DNA of 52,666 nt, from positions 1 to 52,666 of the IMG/VR virus record IMGVR_UViG_3300027821_000001. One strand, given 5' to 3'. The notes below the pieces were generated by a model. It had not been told where the DNA came from, did no database searches, and was given only the letters and a program-made list of their open reading frames with translations. The stretch is from a virus. Each line of letters starts with the position of its first letter. The stretch's first letter is position 1. Shown one piece after another: positions 1 to 5,306 of this stretch. A program made the position numbers and the translations under genes.

Positions 1-99
1 TCAATTGAGATGCTCGATTGGGCCGACATCATCAATGTTGATTTGATTGTGCGCCCCTATGAGTGGACTGTTAATCAGAAGAGCGGAGTCAAAGCATAT
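1..99. repeat. 99-base terminal identity with 52568-52666
   Basis: The first 99 bases match the last 99 bases of the window exactly and in the same orientation. The reading frame of the gene at the right edge runs through the join without a break. This is what a circularly closed assembly looks like when one k-mer of overlap is left at the ends. True terminal repeats or cos ends are less likely, because the repeat falls inside a coding sequence and has a typical assembler k-mer length. The unit genome is therefore about 52,567 bp. Confidence 0.95.
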
Positions 100-171
100 C
101 TGCAGAGCATTTACGTCACGATTGAGGAAGATGCTTTGGAGATGAAGTACAATGAGCTAAATCAAGCATGA
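1..171 (+). CDS. Probable ssDNA-binding protein, 3' part (continues from 52271)
   Basis: The open frame enters from the left edge and stops at TGA 169-171. Joined across the circle with 52271-52567 it gives a protein of about 155 residues. This C-terminal part reads MLDWADIINVDLIVRPYEW, followed by VKAYLQSIYVTI. That pattern (strand, then a Tyr-Glu-Trp, then a GVKAYL strand) is typical of phage OB-fold ssDNA-binding proteins found next to replication genes. The replication polymerase lies two genes upstream, which supports a role in coating single strands during replication or recombination. The assignment is by pattern only. Confidence 0.55.
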   Translation, partial: SIEMLDWADIINVDLIVRPYEWTVNQKSGVKAYLQSIYVTIEEDALEMKYNELNQA

Positions 172-257
172 CGGAAATTATCGTCACGGCTGTGATAGTT
201 CTGATCAGTGTTCTTATTGGATATGCCCTTGGCATAACACGCAATCGAAACGAATAG
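168..257 (+). CDS. Small single-span membrane protein, 29 aa
   Basis: The ATG overlaps the stop of the upstream SSB-like gene (ATGA), a sign of translational coupling. The 29-residue product starts MTEIIVTAVIVLISVLIGYA and ends in a basic/polar tail (TRNRNE), so a single N-terminal membrane helix is predicted with the tail in the cytoplasm. It has no recognisable family. Several other micro-membrane proteins of similar design occur in this genome (2279, 24319, 41134, 42714). It could contribute to host takeover or lysis, but nothing here shows that. Confidence 0.55.
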   Translation: MTEIIVTAVIVLISVLIGYALGITRNRNE

Positions 258-264
258 GACTATC

Positions 265-582
265 TTGGAAAATACTAGCCTTACCACCAAGTATGTGCGA
301 AAGCCACTATTCGTGGATGCTGTTCAGGTTACTGAGCAAAACTTTGCTGATATTGCCCGCTGGTGCTTTGGTGAAATTGGTAACATCGATGAGTCGCCAG
401 TCGATAAGTCAGCTGATATTCAGCCAACGAAACAGTATATCCATGTACGAGTTCACAATCCCAAGAACCCGAGGCAAACTAAGGCGTTTGTGGGAGATTG
501 GATTCTCTACACCGAACGAGGCTACAAGGTCTACACAACTAAGGCCTTTCAAGCTAATTTCGATCTAGTAGAGCAGAACTGA
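265..582 (+). CDS. Conserved actinophage protein, 105 aa
   Basis: The gene starts at TTG 265, eight bases after the preceding stop, and has only a weak AGGA-like site upstream. The product has the layout K-P-L-F-V-D-A-V-Q-V-T near residues 13-23, a WCFGEI block near 33-38, and a C-terminal FVGDWILY block. This pattern recurs in small proteins of many actinophages, where the function is unknown. It sits in the early cluster right after the replication genes. There are no catalytic residues or membrane segments to suggest an activity. Confidence 0.75.
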   Translation: MENTSLTTKYVRKPLFVDAVQVTEQNFADIARWCFGEIGNIDESPVDKSADIQPTKQYIHVRVHNPKNPRQTKAFVGDWILYTERGYKVYTTKAFQANFDLVEQN

Positions 583-618
583 TCAGAAGATTATTCTCGG
601 AATAAGGGAGGCTGCACA

Positions 619-801
619 ATGATCACCGAGAAGGTCTCTTTTGTGAAGGCTTGTCAGGATTTCTTCATGAGGGAGCCGTTCGGCAGGAAGATCGAGATCC
701 CCGAGTTCAAGGCGCTGACCACGGAGGATAAGACCGAGCTGCGTGAGATGCTGATCGCGGAGGGTTACGATGTTCGTGAGTTCGGCGAGGTGGCTGCTTA
801 A
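619..801 (+). CDS. Conserved small phage protein, 60 aa
   Basis: ATG 619 follows a good ribosome site (AAGGGAGG at 604-611). The 60-residue product is charged and predicted helical, with the segment FKALTTEDKTELREML near the centre. It has no membrane segment. Its codons are more G+C-rich than those of its neighbours, which could reflect a different history or higher expression. Similar short proteins occur in other actinophages without known function. A structured RNA segment with two kissing hairpins follows the stop codon directly. Confidence 0.7.
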   Translation: MITEKVSFVKACQDFFMREPFGRKIEIPEFKALTTEDKTELREMLIAEGYDVREFGEVAA

Positions 802-838
802 GCCAAGTCAGGTCCTGAGTGTGAACTCATGTTCTGCG

Positions 839-909
839 ACCCTGTTGCCGCCCTCTCCCCCGCAGGGTAGTGCCTGTTTCTTCGGTAGGGGAGTACGAAG
901 AAGATACAG
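839..909 (+). promoter_or_regulatory. Two hairpins with complementary loops (kissing-loop RNA element)
   Basis: In the 138-base gap 802-939, hairpin 1 pairs ACCCTG 839-844 with CAGGGT 863-868. Hairpin 2 pairs CTGT 874-877 plus TTCTTCG 878-884 with CGAAGAA 896-902 and ACAG 906-909. The two loops contain CTCCCC (855-860) and GGGGAG (888-893), a perfect six-base complement, so a kissing or pseudoknotted fold is possible. The ribosome site of the Rpf-like gene lies about 20 bases downstream (GGAGG 931-935). The element may be a cis-regulatory leader or a processed small RNA; no known riboswitch class was recognised. Confidence 0.5.
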
Positions 910-939
910 ACAGCTTAGGATCTTCCGTTAGGAGGATTT

Positions 940-1260
940 TTGACAGTAGTACTGACAGCGTTGTCTCTTATACTAATCTCGCCACAACATTATGATCATC
1001 GCTGGAGAACAGTTCGACCGTACAACGCCAAGTTAGAACGTATGGCCTATTGCGAATGGGGTTATAGTAAACCTCATTGGTTTGGTAATACGAGAAATGG
1101 ATTTTACGGTGGATTGCAGTTTACACTGTCAACATGGAAGTCGGTAGGTGGACGTAGTTATCCGCATCGAAATAGTGAGTTAGAACAAAAGTATCGAGCA
1201 GTAATACTTATTAAGAAAAATCATGGATATGGCGATTGGCCTATATGTGGGAGTGCCTAA
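940..1260 (+). CDS. Rpf-like transglycosylase (muralytic protein), 106 aa
   Basis: The start is TTG 940, with GGAGG four bases before it. Residues 5-14 are a hydrophobic stretch that may act as a secretion or membrane signal. From residue 38 the protein matches the resuscitation-promoting-factor fold: CEWG (Cys38, catalytic Glu39), then NGFYGGLQFTLSTW, and a C-terminal GYGDWPICG (Cys103). In the Rpf family the Glu cleaves peptidoglycan and the two Cys residues form a disulphide. Rpf domains are characteristic of Actinobacteria, so this gene points to the host group. Its place among early small genes, far from the CHAP lysin at 20117, is unusual. It could act in lysis, in entry, or in altering a dormant host. 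Confidence 0.8.
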   Translation: MTVVLTALSLILISPQHYDHRWRTVRPYNAKLERMAYCEWGYSKPHWFGNTRNGFYGGLQFTLSTWKSVGGRSYPHRNSELEQKYRAVILIKKNHGYGDWPICGSA

Positions 1261-1509
1261 ATGTCTGAGACTCATGAAGTTGAAACAATATGGAAAGAAG
1301 CTGGCGCAACGCTATATGATGCCTATGCAAAAGCTGCCGCAAATTTTATCGAGCATTGTGATGATCTCTTAGAAATGTTCAAATTTCTCGATGATGATAA
1401 GAGTCCTGACGACAAAGTTATGCATGAGTTGCGAGCGGTAAGAAGTCGGATCAATTCAAAGGTAACCGAATTCCAAAGTCAAGCCGAGAAATTGAGAGCA
1501 TCAGAATGA
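1261..1509 (+). CDS. Hypothetical helical protein, 82 aa
   Basis: The ATG follows the TAA of the Rpf-like gene with no gap, so the two are probably co-translated. The 82-residue product is acidic and mostly helical, with heptad-like hydrophobic spacing in the first half (YDAYAKAAANFIEHCDDLLE) and a second helix near residues 55-80. It has no membrane segment or motif I recognise. The tight spacing places it in the early operon 940-3561. Confidence 0.65.
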   Translation: MSETHEVETIWKEAGATLYDAYAKAAANFIEHCDDLLEMFKFLDDDKSPDDKVMHELRAVRSRINSKVTEFQSQAEKLRASE

Positions 1510-1694
1510 TCTATATGATTTCAGATGAGTATCCTTTGACTAATTTTCGCGGTCTGCAAGTCGACGTGATCGATTTCAAGGACAGCTTTTGTCATATTGT
1601 GCTAATCGACCCAAAACTGTCAAGTAGCGGCGCTCCGATTACTGATTTCTGGCTCAACGCAGATTTCGTGAAAACCCTAGCGGTGGGAGGATGA
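1506..1694 (+). CDS. Hypothetical protein, 62 aa
   Basis: ATG 1506 overlaps the previous stop (ATGA). The short product (MIYMISDEYPLTNF at the N terminus, DFWLNADFV near residue 50) looks like a small beta-rich domain. No family was recognised. It belongs to the same tightly packed operon; the next gene starts two bases after its stop. Confidence 0.6.
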   Translation: MIYMISDEYPLTNFRGLQVDVIDFKDSFCHIVLIDPKLSSSGAPITDFWLNADFVKTLAVGG

Positions 1695-1695
1695 T

Positions 1696-1908
1696 TTGGC
1701 CGAACCCAAACTCGAGATTGAACAACGACTCGATCGAATCGAGTTGGCTATTGGTACGATGGCACAATGGTTGGTCCAGGCTCAAACAGGCTTTGGGGCT
1801 CAGGACGCAGAAGGAATCGAGAGAATTCTCCGGGGGGAACAAGGAGCAAAAGGATCCGGAGCAGAAGATGCCGAGCCAGCAGAACCCGGACCAGAAACCA
1901 GCCCTTGA
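1696..1908 (+). CDS. Hypothetical coiled-coil protein, 70 aa
   Basis: The start is TTG 1696, with GGGAGGATGA upstream at 1686-1694. The first 50 residues (EIEQRLDRIELAIGTMAQWL) form an amphipathic helix of a kind often seen in actinophage proteins. The C-terminal tail is Glu/Pro/Gly-rich. A second frame from ATG 1691 is also open, but its N-terminal translation has low-complexity, non-protein-like composition. I therefore read two overlapping genes here, with the next one starting at 1868. Confidence 0.55.
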   Translation: MAEPKLEIEQRLDRIELAIGTMAQWLVQAQTGFGAQDAEGIERILRGEQGAKGSGAEDAEPAEPGPETSP

Positions 1909-2098
1909 ATGGACTTGTCATGTTTGTGGCAAGCTGCGTCCGGACGATAAGATCAGCGTTTACAGTCGAGTAAGTACGCGTTTTGGTGTGGAGTTGACTG
2001 AGAACGTTCGTTACTGCAACGACAATCCGGATTGCGTCGAGAAAGCAAAAACATTCACTTTTCTGACCGAGGCGGATGAAGACAGTGTCAATAGTTAA
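1868..2098 (+). CDS. Zinc-ribbon-like protein, 76 aa (paralogue of 2615)
   Basis: ATG 1868 lies within the end of the previous gene, with GGAG about seven bases upstream. The core reads LEWTCHVCGKLRPDDKISVY (Cys-x2-Cys), followed by VRYCNDNPDCVE (Cys-x5-Cys). These four cysteines could bind one zinc ion. The protein at 2615-2824 has the same core with conserved YCNDNPDC, so the pair arose by duplication. Small zinc ribbons in phages often bind DNA, RNA or host polymerase, but no function can be assigned. The longer frame from 1691 adds 59 residues of improbable sequence. Confidence 0.6.
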   Translation: MPSQQNPDQKPALEWTCHVCGKLRPDDKISVYSRVSTRFGVELTENVRYCNDNPDCVEKAKTFTFLTEADEDSVNS

Positions 2099-2282
2099 AG
2101 TCATTCTTCCAGCTGGACCTCATGAACGTTGGGGAAAAGGTGGAACCGATGGAATGATTGGGCAAGATTTTACTGCCAAGCACGAGGATACTCCAATCGG
2201 CACGGGTAAGGTTATTGATGCAAAGGTAATTGATGACGGTAGAGCTTTAGAGATAACAGTTGACTGGCCGGAGGAATTATGA
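2076..2282 (+). CDS. Hypothetical protein, 68 aa
   Basis: ATG 2076 overlaps the end of the zinc-ribbon gene by 23 bases. The product begins MKTVSIVKVILPAG and ends LEITVDWPEEL. It looks like a small beta-sandwich or barrel, with central G-K-V-I-D-A-K-V-I-D-D-G-R hairpins. It has no membrane segment and no recognised family. The overlaps on both sides suggest translational coupling in the early operon. Confidence 0.55.
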   Translation: MKTVSIVKVILPAGPHERWGKGGTDGMIGQDFTAKHEDTPIGTGKVIDAKVIDDGRALEITVDWPEEL

Positions 2283-2389
2283 CTTGGCAATGGGTAGTAC
2301 TAATTCTAGGAATAGTTCTCTTGGTCGTTATTCTCTTTTCTTTTGTTGCCTGGACAAGCATGAAAAGCTCGCAAAGAGACACATCATGA
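2279..2389 (+). CDS. Micro-membrane protein MTWQWVV type, copy 1, 36 aa
   Basis: ATG 2279 follows GGAGGAATT. The 36-residue product begins MTWQWVVLILGIVLLVVILF, a single membrane span, and ends in a short hydrophilic tail. Its stop overlaps the ATG of the next gene (2386), whose first seven codons encode the same MTWQWVV. The two are tandem paralogues whose first 20 bases are identical. The function is unknown. Short one-span proteins like this may be holin-like or may interact with host membrane complexes. Confidence 0.6.
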   Translation: MTWQWVVLILGIVLLVVILFSFVAWTSMKSSQRDTS

Positions 2390-2628
2390 CTTGGCAATGG
2401 GTAGTGTTGATTATCGGCATTGTCGCAATCCTCAGTCTCTTATTGGGCTATGTTACTTGGGCCAATATGCGCTTGAAAATGTTTGAATTAACTCCACACA
2501 CAGTTCCAGATCTATTTAAATCTAAAGCGCGAGTGCCCGGCGACGAAGATACGATTGTTGCAGCCGAAACACTGAAACCGGTCTGGCCAGGAGATTTCAC
2601 AGGAGAAGAAGAAGATGCCGCCCCTTGA
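2386..2628 (+). CDS. Membrane protein MTWQWVV type, copy 2, 80 aa
   Basis: The start ATG 2386 overlaps the stop of copy 1. Residues 1-27 are a membrane span close to that of copy 1 (MTWQWVVLIIGIV). The remaining 53 residues form an acidic cytoplasmic or periplasmic domain ending in FTGEEEDAAP. An upstream in-frame TTG at 2260 would add 42 residues without a ribosome site, so the paralogy decides the start. The function is unknown. Confidence 0.6.
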   Translation: MTWQWVVLIIGIVAILSLLLGYVTWANMRLKMFELTPHTVPDLFKSKARVPGDEDTIVAAETLKPVWPGDFTGEEEDAAP

Positions 2629-2824
2629 GTGGGTGTGTGCTGTTTGCGAGAAAGCGCGTCCTGAAGACAAAATTAATATTTATCGGCACATACTTACGCA
2701 CGATATTGTGGATACAACCGAAGAAATTCGTTACTGTAACGATAACCCAGACTGTATTGAGCAAGTAAAAACATCAACTGCTATTGAAAAAGTAGCTTCT
2801 AAAACATCAACTCCTATTTGGTGA
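2615..2824 (+). CDS. Zinc-ribbon-like protein, 69 aa (paralogue of 1868)
   Basis: ATG 2615 lies inside the end of the preceding gene, after GGAGAAGAAGA. The product has LEWVCAVCEKARPEDKI (Cys-x2-Cys) and IRYCNDNPDCIE (Cys-x5-Cys), aligning over most of its length with the 1868 protein. The C-terminal tail is Thr/Lys-rich and differs between the copies. Duplicated single-zinc domains around two membrane paralogues suggest that the whole block 1868-2824 expanded by tandem duplication. No function is assigned. Confidence 0.65.
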   Translation: MPPLEWVCAVCEKARPEDKINIYRHILTHDIVDTTEEIRYCNDNPDCIEQVKTSTAIEKVASKTSTPIW

Positions 2825-2828
2825 AAAT

Positions 2829-3068
2829 ATGCTCGTAGATTACTTCTACTCGATGGGAGTAGAATATTTATTGGAACGATGGCGTACTAACTGGGCTAAA
2901 CCCAAACCGAGTGTAAGGGTGACCGAGATGCCAGTTCGTAAAGTAAAGGGTGGCTACCAGTACGGTAGCAGCGGTAAGGTGTATCGAGGTAAGGGCGCCA
3001 AGTCAAGAGCGGGAAAACAGGGACGAGCTATTCAGGCGAGTAAGCGCGCCCGAGGTCAGAAAAACTAG
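2829..3068 (+). CDS. Basic small phage protein (KVKGGYQYGSSGKVY type), 79 aa
   Basis: The frame is open from ATG 2829. The C-terminal 47 residues from ATG 2928 (MPVRKVKGGYQYGSSGKVY) match a common actinophage micro-protein pattern. They are very basic, which suggests nucleic-acid binding. The N-terminal 33 residues (YFYSMGVEYLLERW) may be a fused helix, or the true start may be 2928, which has AAGGGTGAC upstream. I list the longer form because the frame is unbroken and starts four bases after the previous stop. Confidence 0.6.
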   Translation: MLVDYFYSMGVEYLLERWRTNWAKPKPSVRVTEMPVRKVKGGYQYGSSGKVYRGKGAKSRAGKQGRAIQASKRARGQKN

Positions 3069-3299
3069 ATGGTTAGTGAAGAAAATGTTAATCACCCGTC
3101 GCATTATGGCGGTGATATAACTTACGAACCGATCAAGTTCATCGAATATTGGAATTTTGGATTCCATCTTGGTAATGCAATTAAGTATCTGGTTCGATTT
3201 CAAACTGATAAAAAAGGAACTGATCGGCTCGAAGATCTGAAAAAAGCTGCTTGGTATATTAACCGTAAAATTGAGCAACTTGAACAAGAAGAAGAATAG
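3069..3299 (+). CDS. DUF3310 family protein, 76 aa
   Basis: The ATG follows the previous TAG directly. The product shows the DUF3310 pattern: NHPSHYGG near residues 8-15, YEPIKFIEYWNFGFHLGNAIKY, then RLEDLKKAAWYINRKIE at the C terminus. This family is widespread in phages as a small helical protein, often annotated as nucleotide-kinase-like, but its activity is not established. The conserved His-Tyr near the N terminus and the HLGNA helix are intact, and the length is typical. Confidence 0.85.
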   Translation: MVSEENVNHPSHYGGDITYEPIKFIEYWNFGFHLGNAIKYLVRFQTDKKGTDRLEDLKKAAWYINRKIEQLEQEEE

Positions 3300-3350
3300 C
3301 CCCCGCGGGACGTTTTTGATCTTCTGAGAGCGAGACGTTGCCAAGGGGGC
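3299..3350 (+). promoter_or_regulatory. GC-rich hairpin between genes
   Basis: GCCCCC 3299-3304 can pair with GGGGGC 3345-3350, closing a 40-base loop. The hairpin starts in the DUF3310 stop codon and ends about 20 bases before the next ATG. No U-tract follows, so it is not a standard terminator. It could stabilise or process the message. Confidence 0.35.
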
Positions 3351-3369
3351 ATATGGGAGAGGAAAAATA

Positions 3370-3561
3370 ATGCCTGACAAATTTGTACTCCAGCACGATC
3401 GTTCGGGTACTATTCATCAGTTGAAACCAGGCGGTAAAACGACTTACTGTGGAAATGGCAACAACGGTGAAGCAGGCTATACCCGTAAACGACTTAGTAA
3501 AGCGAATGCTCATCCACAGGCGCATCATTGTAATACTCTAGCGTGTAGAGCAAATCGGTAA
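3370..3561 (+). CDS. Hypothetical Cys/His-containing protein, 63 aa
   Basis: ATG 3370 follows GGGAGAGGAA. The product carries TTYCGNGNNGEAGY in the middle and AHHCNTLACRANR at the end. Three cysteines and two adjacent histidines could form a small metal site. The N terminus (FVLQHDRSGTIHQLKPGG) is polar. No family was recognised. A strongly structured RNA segment follows the stop. Confidence 0.6.
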   Translation: MPDKFVLQHDRSGTIHQLKPGGKTTYCGNGNNGEAGYTRKRLSKANAHPQAHHCNTLACRANR

Positions 3562-3563
3562 TA

Positions 3564-3688
3564 AGAACTCCCCAGACGGAAGTCAGGAACCATGGATAAC
3601 CTGGCGAACTGGGGTTCTCCGTAGGGCCAGATACGGAGACGGGTTGGCGACGCACCTGGCCAAAGCCTAGGTTTTGGTGAAGCGTCGC
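3564..3688 (+). ncRNA. Structured RNA with kissing-loop/pseudoknot
   Basis: This gap between two genes is rich in complementary segments. CCCCAG 3570-3575 pairs with CTGGGG 3609-3614, extended by AGAA/TTCT. CTCCGTA 3617-3623 pairs with TACGGAG 3632-3638. GCGACGC 3647-3653 pairs with GCGTCGC 3682-3688. The loop of the second stem holds GGCCAG (3625-3630), complementary to CTGGCC (3656-3661) in the loop of the third, giving a six-pair kissing interaction. The 3' arm overlaps the TCGCA box of the promoter at 3685. I read it as a compact structured RNA or a 3'-end element of the upstream operon. No known family was recognised. Confidence 0.6.
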
Positions 3689-3709
3689 ATAATTTTCATC
3701 TCCTATAAT
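3685..3709 (+). promoter_or_regulatory. Phage promoter, TCGCA-N14-TATAAT class
   Basis: TCGCA 3685-3689 and TATAAT 3704-3709 are separated by 14 bases, followed by GAAACC. The same arrangement recurs at eight other places in this genome. The gene at 3730 starts 20 bases downstream. Confidence 0.8.
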
Positions 3710-3729
3710 GAAACCTAATAGGAGAAATT

Positions 3730-3939
3730 ATGTTGAATTCAGAGGCAGAAGCGATGCGAGATGAGCTCGTACGTTATACCGCTGAGCTTGACCAGATTCA
3801 ATCCAGTATCGATGAAGGTCGTCTGCTCTATGCAGATGATCCGATTTGTGTCAAGGAATTGGATCTGACTCAAGCTAATGTGGATCACGTTCGTCGCGAA
3901 ATCCGCATTGCTCGACTCTGTATCAAAGAACTTTCCTAG
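3730..3939 (+). CDS. Hypothetical coiled-coil protein, 69 aa
   Basis: ATG 3730 follows AGGAGAAATT and the promoter at 3685-3709, so this is the first gene of a separate transcript. The product is almost entirely helical and charged (EAEAMRDELVRYTAELDQIQ, then NVDHVRREIRIARLCIKEL), consistent with a two-helix coiled coil. No family was recognised. A strong terminator hairpin begins nine bases after the stop, so it can be expressed alone. Confidence 0.7.
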   Translation: MLNSEAEAMRDELVRYTAELDQIQSSIDEGRLLYADDPICVKELDLTQANVDHVRREIRIARLCIKELS

Positions 3940-3947
3940 CAAGGCAA

Positions 3948-3980
3948 AAATCAGAGTTCTTCACGGACTTTGATTTTTTT
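3948..3980 (+). terminator. Intrinsic terminator
   Basis: AAATCAGAGT 3948-3957 pairs with ACTTTGATTT 3967-3976 (one G-U pair, nine-base loop), followed by a run of T to 3980. It ends the 3730 transcript. The next gene at 4002 and the large RNA after it would need readthrough or an unseen promoter. Confidence 0.8.
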
Positions 3981-4001
3981 ATTTCGAAAGGAGGGTAGCG
4001 A

Positions 4002-4190
4002 ATGGAGGAGCGTCAAATCTTCTTCAAGAAGCAGACGCTTGGAAAGTGGCGGAGATCCGACGGCGAAAGCAAGAAGCTTGTCAATGAAGAATCGATGTTC
4101 CGAGAGATTCGCAAGCTGATTAATGACGGCTGGAATGTACAGTCTCATGGCGTTACTCTCCTGCGTGCGATCACTTTGACTAAGCGATAA
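4002..4190 (+). CDS. Hypothetical basic protein, 62 aa
   Basis: ATG 4002 follows AAAGGAGGG at 3987-3995, a strong ribosome site. The product is basic (FFKKQTLGKWRRSDGESKKL) with a helix near residues 28-45 and a small beta end (VTLLRAITLTKR). No family was recognised. Its stop codon is immediately followed by the first stem of the 840-nt structured RNA, so the gene may be its 5' neighbour on one transcript. Confidence 0.6.
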   Translation: MEERQIFFKKQTLGKWRRSDGESKKLVNEESMFREIRKLINDGWNVQSHGVTLLRAITLTKR

Positions 4191-5035
4191 AGACCCTCCG
4201 TGGGGCACCCGCGGAGATAGGACAGAGTTCCGCTTCTCTCATGCTGGGATGCTGGGATCACGGCTCTGTCTGGGCTCTAGTAGCGGGAGGTCTGATCAAC
4301 CGAGGCGAGGCTAGAGTGTTAGCGGTACGATACCAAATGGAACCCGCCTAAACGATGCACGGTATTACGCGGCTGACATAAGTTTCAAAAGTTCGGAGGG
4401 GCAGCGGTAGCGCCGTACCTGGGTAGCACCCAGGAGGCCACTTATCTTCTAAGCTATAAGCTTCGGTTTGGAAATAAGTGGTCGGCCCCCCGATCACAGA
4501 CTGAGGGCCTCACTGCGGCGGGGCCTTCAGTCAAATTTCCAAACTACTAAGTCGGAAACAACGTTGAGGAGACAGTCCAGTGGTGTGGATAAGGAGTAGC
4601 TACCTTATTCGTATCCGCGGGATGTGAGGTGGCTCGAAAAGGACTATACTGGTTGTAGCTTGCGGCCAGTTAGTCGTGAAGGCGGGACTCGGCAAACGCG
4701 TTGTGCAAGCAGCGTTAGTAGCAGCCGAATTAAAGATACCCGAGCAATGGGGAAATCCCTGAGCGGAGGTATTGGGCTAGTTTTACAAACTAGTACAGCG
4801 GTGATCCGGTAGGATAGAGAAGGCTCTGAAGAATTGATTGCTATTATACAATGGCAGTGAGCTCTTCGGTCGGGAGTTGCCACAACACTTCCTCTCACAG
4901 TCTCTTCAACGTTGTTTCTGACTTAGATTGAATCTCCGAGGTACGCCCACTCTGCGCCACAGGTGGGTTGAACCCCTCGGAGCTAGGGCAAGAGGCATTT
5001 GGGCCGCCGCAACGATGTCTCTTGCCCGCTTTTCC
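4191..5035 (+). ncRNA. Giant structured non-coding RNA, about 840 nt (GOLLD/ROOL-like class)
   Basis: No convincing gene lies in this stretch, but it is dense in long helices. AGACC-TCC 4191-4199 pairs with GGAGGTCT 4286-4293, and GACAGAG 4221-4227 with CTCTGTC 4264-4270. CCACTTAT 4438-4445 pairs with ATAAGTGG 4474-4481, while its loop (4466-4473) pairs with 4537-4544, making a pseudoknot. GACTGAGGGCC 4499-4509 pairs with 4522-4532. A perfect 23-pair helix (two G-U) joins 4551-4573 to 4900-4922 and encloses 326 nt with more hairpins: 4589-4608 with a self-complementary TAGCTA loop, and CTAGTTT/AAACTAG 4777-4793. CTCCGAGG 4934-4941 pairs with 4975-4982, and a terminator ends at about 5033. Size, ornate folding and phage setting resemble the GOLLD and ROOL RNAs. 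Family membership is unproven. Confidence 0.75.
4986..5033 (+). terminator. Terminator-like hairpin at the end of the large RNA
   Basis: GGGCAAGAG 4986-4994 pairs perfectly with CTCTTGCCC 5019-5027, followed by GCTTTT. The nine-pair stem carries a 24-base GC-rich loop that may itself fold. The next promoter begins ten bases later (5043), so the large RNA is bounded on its 3' side. Confidence 0.65.
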
Positions 5036-5042
5036 ACAGAAT

Positions 5043-5067
5043 TCGCATTAATTACACGTATCATAAT
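5043..5067 (+). promoter_or_regulatory. Phage promoter, TCGCA-N14-CATAAT
   Basis: TCGCA 5043-5047, a 14-base spacer containing ATTACACGTA, and CATAAT 5062-5067, followed by AGATAC. It is one base off the TATAAT consensus of the set. It drives the 40-residue gene at 5091. Confidence 0.7.
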
Positions 5068-5090
5068 AGATACTACTACGAAAGGAAATT

Positions 5091-5213
5091 ATGCGATTTC
5101 TTGGAACCCATGAGGAGGAAGTTGTGCAGGCGTTGGCCATTGTTGGCGCTTACATCGTTATCCGCAACGGCCTCTCGCTGGTTACAAGTCTTCGACGTTC
5201 ACTGTCGAAGTAG
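5091..5213 (+). CDS. Small membrane-associated protein, 40 aa
   Basis: ATG 5091 follows GAAAGGAAATT and its own promoter. The 40-residue product reads MRFLGTHEEEVVQALAIVGA, then YIVIRNGLSLVTSLRRSLSK. It has one short hydrophobic helix (residues 12-31) between an acidic N terminus and a basic C terminus. No family was recognised. A perfect terminator follows within 10 bases, so the gene is a self-contained expression cassette like those in 40550-45121. Confidence 0.6.
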   Translation: MRFLGTHEEEVVQALAIVGAYIVIRNGLSLVTSLRRSLSK

Positions 5214-5220
5214 CTAAAGA

Positions 5221-5254
5221 AAGGAGAGTCTTAACAAAGACTTTCCTTTTTTCT
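5221..5254 (+). terminator. Intrinsic terminator
   Basis: AAGGAGAGTCTT 5221-5232 pairs with AAGACTTTCCTT 5237-5248 (12 pairs, one G-U, loop AACA) and runs into a T-rich tract. It closes the 5091 cassette. A lone TCGCA box (5257) follows, with no TATAAT at the expected place. Confidence 0.9.
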
Positions 5255-5306
5255 TTTCGCAGAAGTAACTGGTCCTTTCTTTTTTTCAAAAGTGAAAGGC
5301 TAATAC

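Noticed and set aside
1691-1867. Extended N terminus of the zinc-ribbon protein from ATG 1691
   Set aside because: The translation is low quality and overlaps a better frame (1696-1908); the paralogue at 2615 starts at the position equal to 1868.
4624-4812. A 62-codon frame inside the large RNA
   Set aside because: It has no ribosome site and an Arg/Ser/Gly-rich translation, and it crosses several strong helices; the frames at 4928 and 4999 are similar.
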